A stretch of DNA of 64,000 nucleotides from JAPLKB01 sp964532465 (GCA_964532465.1 CAZHHX010000016.1:1-64000), one strand, 5' to 3'; counted from the stretch's first letter, positions 34,530 to 43,268 are shown. Numbers and translations: made by a program. Notes: a model not told the origin generated them from the sequence alone.

Positions 34530-37115
34530 ATGATTTCCATATCCAGTGTCAGTACAGGTATTAAAGGACTAGACAAAACTCTTAATTATTTGCAAATGGG
34601 CGACAATGTTGTCTTTCAGGTCGAAGATATTGAAGACTATAAAAAATTCGTCAATCCTTATATAGAAAATGCGCTGGAAAAAGGACGGCGCATTGTTTAC
34701 ATGCGCTTTGCGAAACACCCGCCAGTTATAGAATCCACCGGCAAAGTCACGGTATATAAACTTAACGCTGATACAGGCTTTGAATCCTTCTCAACACAGG
34801 TTCATTATATTATCCGGCAGGAGGGGCGTGATGTTTTCTATGTCTTCGATTGCCTGTCGGATCTGCTTTTAACCTGGGCTACCGACCTGATGATCGGCAA
34901 CTTTTTTGTGATTACCTGTCCCTATCTTTTTGAGCTGAATACTGTCGCTTATTTTGCTATCCTGCGCAACCGGCATTCATATAAAACTATTGCCCGCATC
35001 AGAGAAACCACCCAGGTGCTGCTGGATGTTTATAATTATCAGGGTAAATTTTGCGTACACCCTATTAAAGCCTGGCAGCGCTATTCCCCTACGATGTTTC
35101 TTCCGCACATTATGGAAAAAGACGAATTTGTTCCCATCCTGAACAGTGTTGATGCCTCGAATTTGTTTTCCTATCTTAATCAGGCAGGCACATCCAGCGC
35201 AGAAAGAAATCTGGACTACTGGGATCGCATATTCATACAGGCAAAGGATATGCTGGAAAATCCGGAGGACATAACAGAAAAACAGAAAATGGTGGAACAG
35301 CTTTCCCGTGTTTTAATCGGCAGGGAAAAAAGAATGCTCTCTTTGATAAAAGAATATTTTACCCTTGAAGATCTTATTGAGATTAAAGAACGGCTTATCG
35401 GAACCGGTTTCATCGGCGGGAAATCCACAGGCATGTTGCTGGCGCGCAACATTTTGCGCAAAGACCCTTCTGTAAAATGGTCGGAGCACTTGGAGATGCA
35501 CGATTCTTTTTATATCGGATCGGATATCTTTTATTCCTTCATCGTTCAAAACGGCTTGTGGAAAACCCTCATGTCCCACAAAACAAAAGAAAGCTATTTT
35601 GAAAGCGCCCTGGAATTAAAAAACAAAATGCTGAAAGGAATTTTTCCGGAAGAAGTTCGGGAACAATTTCAGCTAATGCTGGAATACTATGGGCAGTCGC
35701 CAATTATCGTACGCTCAAGCAGCCTTCTGGAAGATGCTTTCGGCAATGCTTTTGCCGGAAAGTATGAAAGCTATTTCTGCGCCAATCAGGGAACGCCGGA
35801 GGAGCGTTATGAGAAGTTTGAAGAGGCAGTGAGGAAAATCTTTGCAAGTACGATGAATATAGAAGCGCTCACTTACCGACTGAAAAGAGGACTGGACCAG
35901 CAGGACGAACAGATGGCTCTGCTGGTACAGAGAGTTTCCGGTTCTTACCGCAAATATTATTTTTTCCCTGAGTTGGCCGGCGTCGGTCTGTCTTATAACA
36001 CCTTTGTCTGGAAAAAAGGCATGGATCCCAGGGCGGGTATGCTCAGGCTTGTTTTCGGGCTGGGAACGAGGGCTGTAAACCGCATGGAAAATGATTATCC
36101 CCGGATTGTTGCCTTGGATAATCCCTTAATCAAGCCATTTGCCAAACCGGAAGATGCGGGACGCTTTTCTCAACATTATGTTGATGTTTTGAACCTGGAG
36201 GAAAATCATTTTCAGACTTTATCCTTTGCGGAAGCGCTCAATGACGACCTGAAAGCACGTCTTGACCTCATCGGCTCCCGCAATATTGCCGCCGGCGAAC
36301 AGATGAAAGCATTGGGGAAAAACAGGGATGTGTGGTTGCTTACCTTTGATGAATTGCTTTCCTCAACGAAATTCCCCGATCTGATGTCGGGAATGCTTAA
36401 ACGACTGGAATCAGTCTACGACTATCCCGTGGATATTGAATTTACGGCAAACTTCAATTCCGATGGAAAAGTGCAGATCAATCTTCTGCAATGCCGGCCC
36501 TTTCAGATAAAAGGCATGCACAGCCGCGCGAAAATTCCTGATAAAATCAAGAAGAATAAAACGTTGCTGAGGCAGGAAGGCAATTTCATGGGCGGCAGTG
36601 TTTATGAAAGAATTTCGCAAATCATTTATATTGATCCAAAAAGATACTCTGAACTCCAGCTTTCAGAAAAATATAATGTTGCCAGATTGGTAGGCAAAAT
36701 AAATAAGGCTATTAATAATCGGGATGAAAATCCGACAATTCTTTTCGGACCGGGCCGCTGGGGTACAACAACTCCGGCAATGGGTGTACCGGTTACTTTT
36801 TCCGAGATCAACAATATCGCGGCCATCGCGGAAATAGCATACAATGAGGGAAGTTTGGTCCCTGATTTATCTTTCGGCACACATTTTTTTCAGGACATGG
36901 TGGAGATGAATATCTTTTATATGGCTATCTATCCGGAGCAGGAAAAAGTTATTTTCAATACATCCGTCATGGAATCAATGCCGAATATCATAGAAAAGAT
37001 TTCATCGGAGGATCGCCAATACGCCGATGTTGTCCGCGTATATGATGTCCGGGAAAAGAATTTAATATTGTTTTCAGATATTGTAGCACAGGAAATGGTC
37101 TGCTTCTTCGAATAA
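34530..37115 (+). CDS. KaiC-like/PEP-synthase ATP-grasp fusion protein, paralogue 2
   Basis: 861 residues, closely related end to end to the protein encoded at 24157-26766, with long identical stretches such as EGRDVFYVFDCLS and FGNAFAGKYES. It has the same order of parts: a KaiC-like N domain without a P-loop (VSTGIKGLDKTLNYLQMGDNVV then FQVEDIEDY), PEP-synthase ATP-grasp (GGKSTGMLLA, SPIIVRSSSLLEDAFGNAF, LVQRVSGS, INLLQCRPFQ), and the terminal FGPGRWGTTTPAMGVPV segment. No phosphohistidine domain is present. It begins 14 nt after the amidotransferase fusion, with AAAGG before the ATG at 34530 (a TTG at 34527 is in frame), so it belongs to the sigma-54 operon. Its place suggests it powers or regulates the flavoprotein complex; the reaction is unknown. 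Confidence 0.77.
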   Translation: MISISSVSTGIKGLDKTLNYLQMGDNVVFQVEDIEDYKKFVNPYIENALEKGRRIVYMRFAKHPPVIESTGKVTVYKLNADTGFESFSTQVHYIIRQEGRDVFYVFDCLSDLLLTWATDLMIGNFFVITCPYLFELNTVAYFAILRNRHSYKTIARIRETTQVLLDVYNYQGKFCVHPIKAWQRYSPTMFLPHIMEKDEFVPILNSVDASNLFSYLNQAGTSSAERNLDYWDRIFIQAKDMLENPEDITEKQKMVEQLSRVLIGREKRMLSLIKEYFTLEDLIEIKERLIGTGFIGGKSTGMLLARNILRKDPSVKWSEHLEMHDSFYIGSDIFYSFIVQNGLWKTLMSHKTKESYFESALELKNKMLKGIFPEEVREQFQLMLEYYGQSPIIVRSSSLLEDAFGNAFAGKYESYFCANQGTPEERYEKFEEAVRKIFASTMNIEALTYRLKRGLDQQDEQMALLVQRVSGSYRKYYFFPELAGVGLSYNTFVWKKGMDPRAGMLRLVFGLGTRAVNRMENDYPRIVALDNPLIKPFAKPEDAGRFSQHYVDVLNLEENHFQTLSFAEALNDDLKARLDLIGSRNIAAGEQMKALGKNRDVWLLTFDELLSSTKFPDLMSGMLKRLESVYDYPVDIEFTANFNSDGKVQINLLQCRPFQIKGMHSRAKIPDKIKKNKTLLRQEGNFMGGSVYERISQIIYIDPKRYSELQLSEKYNVARLVGKINKAINNRDENPTILFGPGRWGTTTPAMGVPVTFSEINNIAAIAEIAYNEGSLVPDLSFGTHFFQDMVEMNIFYMAIYPEQEKVIFNTSVMESMPNIIEKISSEDRQYADVVRVYDVREKNLILFSDIVAQEMVCFFE

Positions 37116-37141
37116 TACCCCGCTGCTTGCGGCAGGCCGTT

Positions 37142-38677
37142 TTATTCTTTCTTACGGAATAATTTTGGATCAATTCCCAGTTTAGCAATTTTATATTGAA
37201 CGATTCTTTTCGTAGTTCCCAGAATTTTCGCAGCTTTGGTTTGATTTCCCCCTGTAATATACAGAGTATCAACAATCAGAGATCTTTCCTGTGCTTCAAC
37301 AAGAGAAGACAGCTTGCCGCGTTCTTTTTTATCCGTTTTACTTTCCCTGACATGCAAAGAGGGCGGTAAATATGAACTTTCAATGGTATCGGTATTGGAT
37401 AAGAGAACGGCCCGTTCAATGCAGTTTTCCAGTTCCCGTACATTGCCCGGCCATTTATGTGATAAGAACGCTTCTATCGCCGCGGTGGATATTTTTTTAA
37501 CGTGTTTACCCATCTCCGCGCTGTACTTCAAAACAAAATGATCAGCTAACAGTATAATATCACTGCCTCTTTCGCGAAGAGGAGGCAGGTATACGGGAAA
37601 AACATTCAGACGGTAGAATAAATCAGCGCGAAACCGTTCCGCCATGATGTCCTGCTCCAGATCTCTGTTTGTGGCTGCGATAATGCGCACATCAACATTA
37701 ACAACTCTTGAAGAACCAAGGGGTTGAAATCTTTTTTCCTGCAAAACGCGTAAAAGCTTTACCTGAGCGGCGGCAGAAAGTTCTCCTACTTCATCTAATA
37801 AAATAGTTCCACCGTTGGCTTCTTCAAAACGCCCGCGGCGCTGTTGCAGGGCGCCGGTAAAAGCTCCCCTTTCATGACCGAAAAGCTCGCTTTCGATCAA
37901 CGTGTCAGGAATTGCCGCGCAATTAACCTGCACCAGAGGCCCGTTTTTTCGCGGAGAGTTCATGTGAATTGCATTGGCAATCAATTCCTTGCCCGTTCCA
38001 GTCTCTCCAACTATTAAAACAGTTGTCTTGGAATCGGCAACCTGGGCGATTAGACCGAATACTTCCTGCATGGGTTTTGAATGTCCGATAATATCTATCG
38101 AAGGCGCCCGTGAACTGCCTACAATTTTTCTCAGCCGTCTATTTTCTTCTTCCAAAGCTCTGACATGGACAAATTTGGCCATTAATTCCGATACAGCGGA
38201 AAGCATTGCCAGCTCCTTATCCAGATTTTCCACTTCGCGCGCGACCTTATCGGCAGATAAAACACCGACAACATGATCATCATACATAATGGGAACACAA
38301 AGAAATGCAAGTTCCGACCTGTTTAAGTGACGCCGTGCGCCGGTACGGTCCAAAAAGTGAGTTGCACGCCCCAGATTAGCTACAGCCATTGGTCGTCCTG
38401 TCTGGGCGACTTCGCCGGTAATGCCTTCTCCTGGTTTGTATGTCACATCCATTCCTTCGATATTTACATCATGGGCAATATCCAGCCAGACCTCATTTTT
38501 TTCGCGGTCAAAGAGAGAGATCATCCCTCTCTGCATTCCCAAACGCAAACTCATTTCCTGCAGGACCTGCTCCAGACCGTCACGCAAGTCTGTAGGCCGG
38601 GCCAATATCTTAGCTATTGCGTGCAAAGCTGCCAGTTCTTCATAACTATGAATACTCAATTTACGCTCTTTCTCCAA
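37142..38677 (-). CDS. Sigma-54-dependent transcriptional activator with GAF domain
   Basis: 511-residue bacterial enhancer-binding protein of the NifA/NtrC type. A GAF sensor spans about 25-175. The AAA+ domain has Walker A GETGTGKE (about 224-231), the sigma-54-contacting GAFTGA loop (about 268-273), Walker B ILLDEVGEL, and R-finger region VFPVYLPPLRERGSDI. A Fis-type helix-turn-helix (about 465-500, GGNQTKAAKILGTTKRIVQYKI) ends it. It has no receiver domain, so ligand binding by GAF rather than phosphorylation should control it. It converges with the operon at 27114-37115, whose promoter is sigma-54 type. A palindrome 54 nt upstream of its start recurs near that promoter. Confidence 0.94.
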   Translation of the reverse strand: MEKERKLSIHSYEELAALHAIAKILARPTDLRDGLEQVLQEMSLRLGMQRGMISLFDREKNEVWLDIAHDVNIEGMDVTYKPGEGITGEVAQTGRPMAVANLGRATHFLDRTGARRHLNRSELAFLCVPIMYDDHVVGVLSADKVAREVENLDKELAMLSAVSELMAKFVHVRALEEENRRLRKIVGSSRAPSIDIIGHSKPMQEVFGLIAQVADSKTTVLIVGETGTGKELIANAIHMNSPRKNGPLVQVNCAAIPDTLIESELFGHERGAFTGALQQRRGRFEEANGGTILLDEVGELSAAAQVKLLRVLQEKRFQPLGSSRVVNVDVRIIAATNRDLEQDIMAERFRADLFYRLNVFPVYLPPLRERGSDIILLADHFVLKYSAEMGKHVKKISTAAIEAFLSHKWPGNVRELENCIERAVLLSNTDTIESSYLPPSLHVRESKTDKKERGKLSSLVEAQERSLIVDTLYITGGNQTKAAKILGTTKRIVQYKIAKLGIDPKLFRKKE

Positions 38678-38983
38678 AATAATATTTTGAACTTTTGTTC
38701 ATATCAGGCCCTTCAAGTCTTGAAAATATTTTGGAACAAAATTGTTCCAATAGCAATAGTTTTTCGCCTTTTTTGAATAATTTTAAATGAAAAGCCCTTA
38801 TGGTTTTTGCTTACCCGGCGTTACAGTCTATCTTATCAATTTTCAGAGGATGTTACCATCCGAGATCATTTAAAATTGATAAATTTCACCCGAGATAACA
38901 GCTCCAAGGGCGGGGAACGATTGGAGCAAGCCCCCCATATCCTTCCCCGCCCTAAGTTCATTCGTCCCGTGAGTACACTCTTA
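38678..38983. other. Intergenic region upstream of the sigma-54 activator gene
   Basis: 306 nt. It holds the palindrome at 38731-38750 and otherwise no convincing signal. An open frame of 122 codons running through 38807-39175 on the plus strand overlaps the MBL hydrolase gene antisense and has no ribosome binding site, so it is not called. Confidence 0.4.
38731..38750. promoter_or_regulatory. Palindromic operator candidate of the sigma-54 activator
   Basis: TTGGAACAA-AA-TTGTTCCAA is a perfect 9-bp inverted repeat with a 2-nt spacer, 54-73 nt upstream of the activator ATG. A 13-of-15 match to its central part occurs at 26888-26902, upstream of the sigma-54 promoter of the flavoprotein operon. 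Autoregulation plus enhancer function for the same protein is the simplest reading. Confidence 0.6.
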
Positions 38984-39904
38984 TTATTGCTTCTTCAAAT
39001 ACTTCATCTGGATATTCGGCGCAATGAGCCATATGCCCTCAGGTCGCTGAGGCAGGGCACTCTGCATTGCGGTTACAATCTTTTGAATGTCATCCGTTTG
39101 GGATGTAAATTCCTTTGCCTTTTGATCAAACAGAAGAATGTACTCTTTCATATCCTCCAAATCCTTTTTTCCTGAAAGAGGGCCATGGCCGGGAATGATC
39201 TTTTCTATATCCATTGACTTGATGTTGTCCAATTCTTTAGCCCATTCATCAATATTTCCCTCGCCGAGGAAAGGATGGTATTTCGTAAAAAGTATATCAC
39301 CGGCGAAGAGAATCTTCTTACCGGGTAGATAAACCAGCGTATCTCCATTGGTATGTGAGTGACGGGGATGAATGAGCTCGATCTGCTCACTGCCGATATC
39401 AATTATCATTCTATTGCCATAAGCTAAAACAGGGTAGGCCGGTGTTGTTCCTTTCATATCATTTGCTGTAAGGCCGTATTTTCCAATATTTTTGATGGTG
39501 TCCCCGGCATTATTTTCCATAGTCTTCTTGTCGTTTTCCTGGGCGATGATCACCGCGCCAAGTTTTGCGAATTCAGAATTGCCGAATACGTGGTCAAGGT
39601 GATGATGTGTATTAACAACATATTTGATAGGCTTACGGGAGATGGTTCGGATGTCCCGGATGAAACGCTTTGCCTCTTTAGCAGAGATCAAAGAATCCAC
39701 AACCACAATGCCGTCCCTGCCGATAATAATGCCCGCATTAGCCCCGAAGCTATTATTTTTGGAACCGTTTTTTGTGTCTACATATGCATAAACGTTCTCT
39801 CCAATCTGCGTCAATTTCTCCGCGGCAAATGCATGGCCACAAATTGCCGACACCGCGAGAACCAATATAAACAATTTTCCTAAAATGGCTAAAGGCTTCC
39901 TCAT
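38984..39904 (-). CDS. Exported metallo-beta-lactamase-fold hydrolase
   Basis: 306 residues with an N-terminal signal peptide (cleavage probably after HAFA, residue 27). The MBL zinc motif THHHLDH is present, along with the later ligands in HPRHSHTNGDTLVYLPG, LFAGDILF and the C-terminal PGHGPLSG. It belongs to the periplasmic group that includes SoxH and quinoprotein-relay proteins and true B-type lactamases; the substrate cannot be read. ATAGGAGG lies 7 nt before the ATG at 39904. It is alone on its strand, between the sigma-54 activator and a repeat-rich intergenic region. Confidence 0.86.
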   Translation of the reverse strand: MRKPLAILGKLFILVLAVSAICGHAFAAEKLTQIGENVYAYVDTKNGSKNNSFGANAGIIIGRDGIVVVDSLISAKEAKRFIRDIRTISRKPIKYVVNTHHHLDHVFGNSEFAKLGAVIIAQENDKKTMENNAGDTIKNIGKYGLTANDMKGTTPAYPVLAYGNRMIIDIGSEQIELIHPRHSHTNGDTLVYLPGKKILFAGDILFTKYHPFLGEGNIDEWAKELDNIKSMDIEKIIPGHGPLSGKKDLEDMKEYILLFDQKAKEFTSQTDDIQKIVTAMQSALPQRPEGIWLIAPNIQMKYLKKQ

Positions 39905-40589
39905 ATTTATCCTCCTATTTTTTTATAGCCCAACACCGGGCATAAGCAAGAGACAACGCTTCTTTGTTGCCGACCGGCTGTATACACAGACTGGGCAAGT
40001 TATCTTCTTGCCGGGTTTTTCGTGTCGATAAAACCTCAATTCAAAAAACTATTTTTTAGAACGCCAGCTAAGTGTCCCGGCGGCTTGCCGGAACTTTGGC
40101 CTCAATCGGTTTTGTCATGTTCTTGTTTTATTGTAGCCCCTATTCTGATTTTTGTCTTTATTTTTCTCTTAACTTTTCATTCAGGAGAAAAACCAGCCAT
40201 TCTAAAAATATCTATTTTTTCATTCTGTACTTTATAAAGAACATTAATAAAGAAGTTTTCATGCTTGCTTTCACAGTGAAAGCAAAAATTAGTTAATTGT
40301 TCAAATCAAAGCTTGTATTGGCTTTGCCGGAATTTTAAAATATTGCAGCAACAGTTTTTGCAATGTTGCAGACACATTGTCTGAAATGTCTAATTTTGAA
40401 GATTTATGACTGTTTATTTTACTTGCTGCCATCTGTTTAATTGAAATATTGAAGTATATCTTCACATCCACTTTATAATTTTTTCCCATTATAAGTATAC
40501 ATTATTCCATAGTTATTTAGTTTTTATGGAAACGTCCACTACCCGTCCAAAATGTTCTCTCAGCCTCCCTTCGTGTTATGTTTGTTAGT
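39905..40589. other. Long intergenic region with hairpins and direct-repeat copy 1
   Basis: 685 nt without a convincing gene. A hairpin GGCAAG-N7-CTTGCC at 39994-40012 is followed by GGGTTTTT and could terminate plus-strand transcripts. Copy 1 of the direct repeat occupies 40231-40456. A 62-codon frame on the minus strand (40301-40489) runs through that copy; its reading frame is broken in copy 2 by short deletions and there is no clear ribosome binding site, so it may be a dead or repeat-borne ORF. Confidence 0.4.
40231..40456. repeat. Direct repeat copy 1 (multi-hairpin element)
   Basis: About 200-226 nt, matching 41884-42086 in the same orientation with scattered substitutions and a 20-odd-nt deletion in copy 2. 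It contains three hairpins: TTGCTTTCA-CAG-TGAAAGCAA (near 40265-40286), GCAACA-N10-TGTTGC (40348-40369) and CAGACA-CAT-TGTCTG (40369-40383). The first is kept in copy 2 with a paired substitution. Both copies follow the 3' end of a minus-strand gene. Confidence 0.6.
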
Positions 40590-41525
40590 TCAATACTCCT
40601 CAATCGTTTTGTTGAACAGCGAGAGGACATACTCGAAGCGGCTTACATATGCGCGCAAGACAGACGCCGAGTGTTGTTTCCCGTCCGCTTTAAGAGTGAG
40701 TTTCCACGGCGTCCCCCATTTATTGGAATCATTTTTCTTTCTGTATGATCCCAGCTCGTTAAAAGAACAAGCCTGCGTTGCGGCATATAGCCGTCGCACC
40801 GCCATTTCGGGGGCTCTCTTCGCTGCCGTTGTATATTGCGGCGGACCAGCCTGTTTATACGACGAGCGGCTTTTTGAGTATATGACCACTCGGCCATCAC
40901 TAAAAATTGTATCGCTCCTTACGGTTCTCCGATCACTCTTGTCGGTTCCCGGTGCGTATTCCATCGAAAAATCGGCCGGCACGTCAACAGCACTTACGTC
41001 AAGGATGTCGCATGGAGCCATCTCCACCATTTCTGCATTGTTTTTATCCACCGATTTTGGGGAATTAAGATTGCGCAAGTGAAGCTCAAGCAATACATCC
41101 GGCCACTCACGCAAACTGGCCTGGTATGCCGCCGCGGCCTTGGACATATTTCCGCGTTCCTGCCAGTCTTTTCCCTGATTGCGTTTGTCTTGAGCTGCTC
41201 GCTTATGACGCGCCAGATCTGCTTCAAATTTAGCCAGTTTCTCCTGCCGTTGAGCATCCGGAGAGGCCTTCAGGCCGGCACGCATCAACACGACACCCTC
41301 ACCGTACTGCTTCTTGACAAACAGGTCTTCCCCTTCCTGCCAGAGTTCCTGAGGACTTTTCACAGGATACGGCGGAAGCGCTTCCTTTTCTTTCAGAAGC
41401 TGCGCTTCAATTTCCGATCCGGTGGGACCGCCGGTGTAAGGCCGAACCGGAGGCGACGCATGAGCAATCATACTGGCAGCCACAGCATACAGCATGAACA
41501 TAAACAGGATAAGACTCTTCTTCAT
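40590..41525 (-). CDS. Exported protein of unknown function with TPR-like segment
   Basis: 311 residues. The signal peptide MKKSLILFMFMLYAVAASMIAHA is followed by a Pro-rich stretch. Then comes a helical part (about 55-145) with TPR-like repetition (LWQEGEDLFVKKQYGEGVVLMRAGL, then GNMSKAAAAYQASLREWPD). The C-terminal half (160-311) resembles no family I know; it holds two cysteines (APCDILDV and TQACSFNE). It is preceded by GGAGGGAA before the ATG at 41525. It sits in the accessory region between the two direct-repeat copies and upstream of an IS110 remnant, with a higher GC than nearby DNA, so it may be acquired. No function is assigned. Confidence 0.7.
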   Translation of the reverse strand: MKKSLILFMFMLYAVAASMIAHASPPVRPYTGGPTGSEIEAQLLKEKEALPPYPVKSPQELWQEGEDLFVKKQYGEGVVLMRAGLKASPDAQRQEKLAKFEADLARHKRAAQDKRNQGKDWQERGNMSKAAAAYQASLREWPDVLLELHLRNLNSPKSVDKNNAEMVEMAPCDILDVSAVDVPADFSMEYAPGTDKSDRRTVRSDTIFSDGRVVIYSKSRSSYKQAGPPQYTTAAKRAPEMAVRRLYAATQACSFNELGSYRKKNDSNKWGTPWKLTLKADGKQHSASVLRAYVSRFEYVLSLFNKTIEEY

Positions 41526-41625
41526 TGGTTCCCTCCGTGTGCAGGATATTATTCAAGGCCTCATCAAGAAGCGACAAAATAGGTTCTGCGAGGAACCAAA
41601 TCTTACCCATACAGGAGGAAACCTT

Positions 41626-41890
41626 ATGAACTCTTACAAAGGACAACACAAATTCTACTGCGGTATCGATCTTCATGCAAGAAAAATGTATCTCTCCATC
41701 CTTGGATGAAAAAGGAGAGATTAAACTGCACCGGAACATGGACACCGGCAGGGAAGTCTTTCTCAAAGTAATTGAACCCTATAGGGAAGATATTTTTGTT
41801 GCAGGCGAATGCATGTTTGCCTGCTGGCACTGGATTGCTGATCTGTGTCAGAAAGAAGGCATATCCTTCGTATTAGGTCGCCCTTTATAG
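41626..41890 (+). pseudogene. IS110-family transposase, N-terminal remnant with frameshift
   Basis: The start with AGGAGGAA before ATG is intact and encodes CGIDLHARKMYLSIL, the first acidic motif of the DEDD/RuvC-like IS110 transposase. A TGA then interrupts the frame at about 41708. Shifting frame restores DEKGEIKLHRNMDTGREVF, PYREDIFVAGECMFACWHW and ADLCQKEGISFVLGR, all typical of the same domain. The sequence then stops at the edge of direct-repeat copy 2, so about three quarters of the transposase, including the C-terminal domain, is gone. It is non-functional. Confidence 0.85.
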
Positions 41891-42086
41891 AGAACATTCA
41901 TAAAGAAGTTTTTATACTTACTTGCACATTGCAAGCAAAAATTAATTAATCGTTCAAGGTAAAGCCTGTATTGGTTTTACCGGAATTATTAAATTTGCAG
42001 CAACAGTTTCTGTAAAGTCTCATTATTGATAATTTATGACTGCTTATTTTACTTCCCGCCATCTGTTTAATTGAAGAATTGAAGAT
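41884..42086. repeat. Direct repeat copy 2
   Basis: Diverged copy of 40231-40456. It begins exactly where the IS110 similarity ends (TTTATA), which suggests that the repeat, or a deletion at it, truncated the transposase. Its hairpin reads TTACTTGCA-CAT-TGCAAGCAA: relative to copy 1 a T-A pair has become G-C on both arms. The minus-strand frame present in copy 1 is broken here. It lies 18 nt past the stop of the minus-strand phosphatase gene. Confidence 0.6.
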
Positions 42087-42104
42087 GTCCCTCCATCCCC
42101 TCCT

Positions 42105-43268
42105 TCATTTTTTACGGCGATTTGTTATCGAGAATTTTTCGATTTCCGCACCCTTCTTGTCGATGACGTAAACCTCCATGGCATCAGCGGATACATCGAA
42201 GCGCGCGAAGTGATATTTGTATTGTGCGCAAAAGATTTCCTTACCTGACTCCAAATAACATGCAGCGCATATTTTCTCAAATGGCACTGTGAGACATTCA
42301 TTATCTTTTTCATTCACGGGAGCCCCGCCGCCGCCCAGCGTCAGATAAGTGATCCCGTCATGCTCGACATGGCTGTAGTAATGTCTGTGGCCCTGGAGAA
42401 CCAATTGCACATTGTTGTCTTTCAGTATGCTGCCGATCGATTCCCTCAAGTGGGGGTATCCTTTCATGCAATCCCATATCGGCGTATGGAGCATTACAAT
42501 CTTCCATGGTTTCTTAGTATTCTCCAGTGTCGTCTTCAACCATTCCTGCTGTTTTGTCTGAATCTCCTGCTGCTTTTCAGCCGCCCCTTCATAGGACCAA
42601 GTGTCGAGGACGACGAAAAGCGCCGATCCATATTCAAAGGAATAATAGAAGCGTTTTTCGTCTTTATAGTCATAGGGATAATATTTCCGGAAAAGTTCCC
42701 CCATGTTTTCATAGTTCATCACGGTTTTGAAGGCTGTATAGGCGTCGTATCCTTCATGGTTCCCCAGAACGCCCATGAAGGGGAGACGGGCAAACACTTC
42801 CGCAGTGGACATGAAGCCGTTGTCCAGATTAAAGTGCTGCAGATCCCAAAGGTATTCATTCAGGCCGTTCCAAACATAATCGCCGAGATGGACGAGCAGG
42901 GTCTGGCGCTGATCACGATGAGGATACATATCGTTCCACAACGCTTTCAGAACCTCGTTGTGCTCCGTCGGAAGCCCGAAATGCTCCGGCCGGGTATCGC
43001 CGTAGCCGTAGAACGAAAATTTTGTCTCGCCTTCCGACGGCGCAGCGAGGAATGTGCCGGAATATGGCATTTGATCTCCAATTATGACCCTATAAAAATA
43101 CATTTTGCCCGGTTCAAGGTCGGTGATGGTATATTCGAACTGATGTTGATTTGCGGCACTGCCGGTCTCCTTAACCGGGACCGGTTCGTTGAGTTTCTCC
43201 CCGAGATAAAGACCCCATTGGATGGCCGCTTTGGCTGGCATCTGATAAGTCTGCCACAGTATTTTCAT
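42105..43268 (-). CDS. Metallophosphoesterase (purple acid phosphatase-like), main part of a split gene
   Basis: 387 residues. A fibronectin-like N domain (1-85: KILWQTYQMPAKAAIQWG, YTITDLEPGKMYFYRV) precedes a calcineurin-like phosphoesterase with all metal motifs: YGYGDTRPE (Asp ligands), LLVHLGDYVW, GVLGNHEGYD (Asn, His), VMLHTPIW and VLQGHRHYYSHVEH. It should hydrolyse phosphate esters outside the cytoplasm, but this frame has no signal peptide. The upstream frame (43265-43525) ends KPYLIYTGKIKK, which is what normally precedes MKILWQT in such proteins, and overlaps this ATG by ATGA. I read it as one gene split by a frameshift, or coupled translation. Confidence 0.75.
   Translation of the reverse strand: MKILWQTYQMPAKAAIQWGLYLGEKLNEPVPVKETGSAANQHQFEYTITDLEPGKMYFYRVIIGDQMPYSGTFLAAPSEGETKFSFYGYGDTRPEHFGLPTEHNEVLKALWNDMYPHRDQRQTLLVHLGDYVWNGLNEYLWDLQHFNLDNGFMSTAEVFARLPFMGVLGNHEGYDAYTAFKTVMNYENMGELFRKYYPYDYKDEKRFYYSFEYGSALFVVLDTWSYEGAAEKQQEIQTKQQEWLKTTLENTKKPWKIVMLHTPIWDCMKGYPHLRESIGSILKDNNVQLVLQGHRHYYSHVEHDGITYLTLGGGGAPVNEKDNECLTVPFEKICAACYLESGKEIFCAQYKYHFARFDVSADAMEVYVIDKKGAEIEKFSITNRRKK

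Noticed and set aside
38807..39175. 122-codon plus-strand frame
   Set aside because: Overlaps the MBL hydrolase gene antisense, lacks a ribosome binding site.
40301..40489. 62-codon minus-strand frame in repeat copy 1
   Set aside because: No clear ribosome binding site, and the frame is broken in repeat copy 2 by short deletions, so protein-level selection is not evident.
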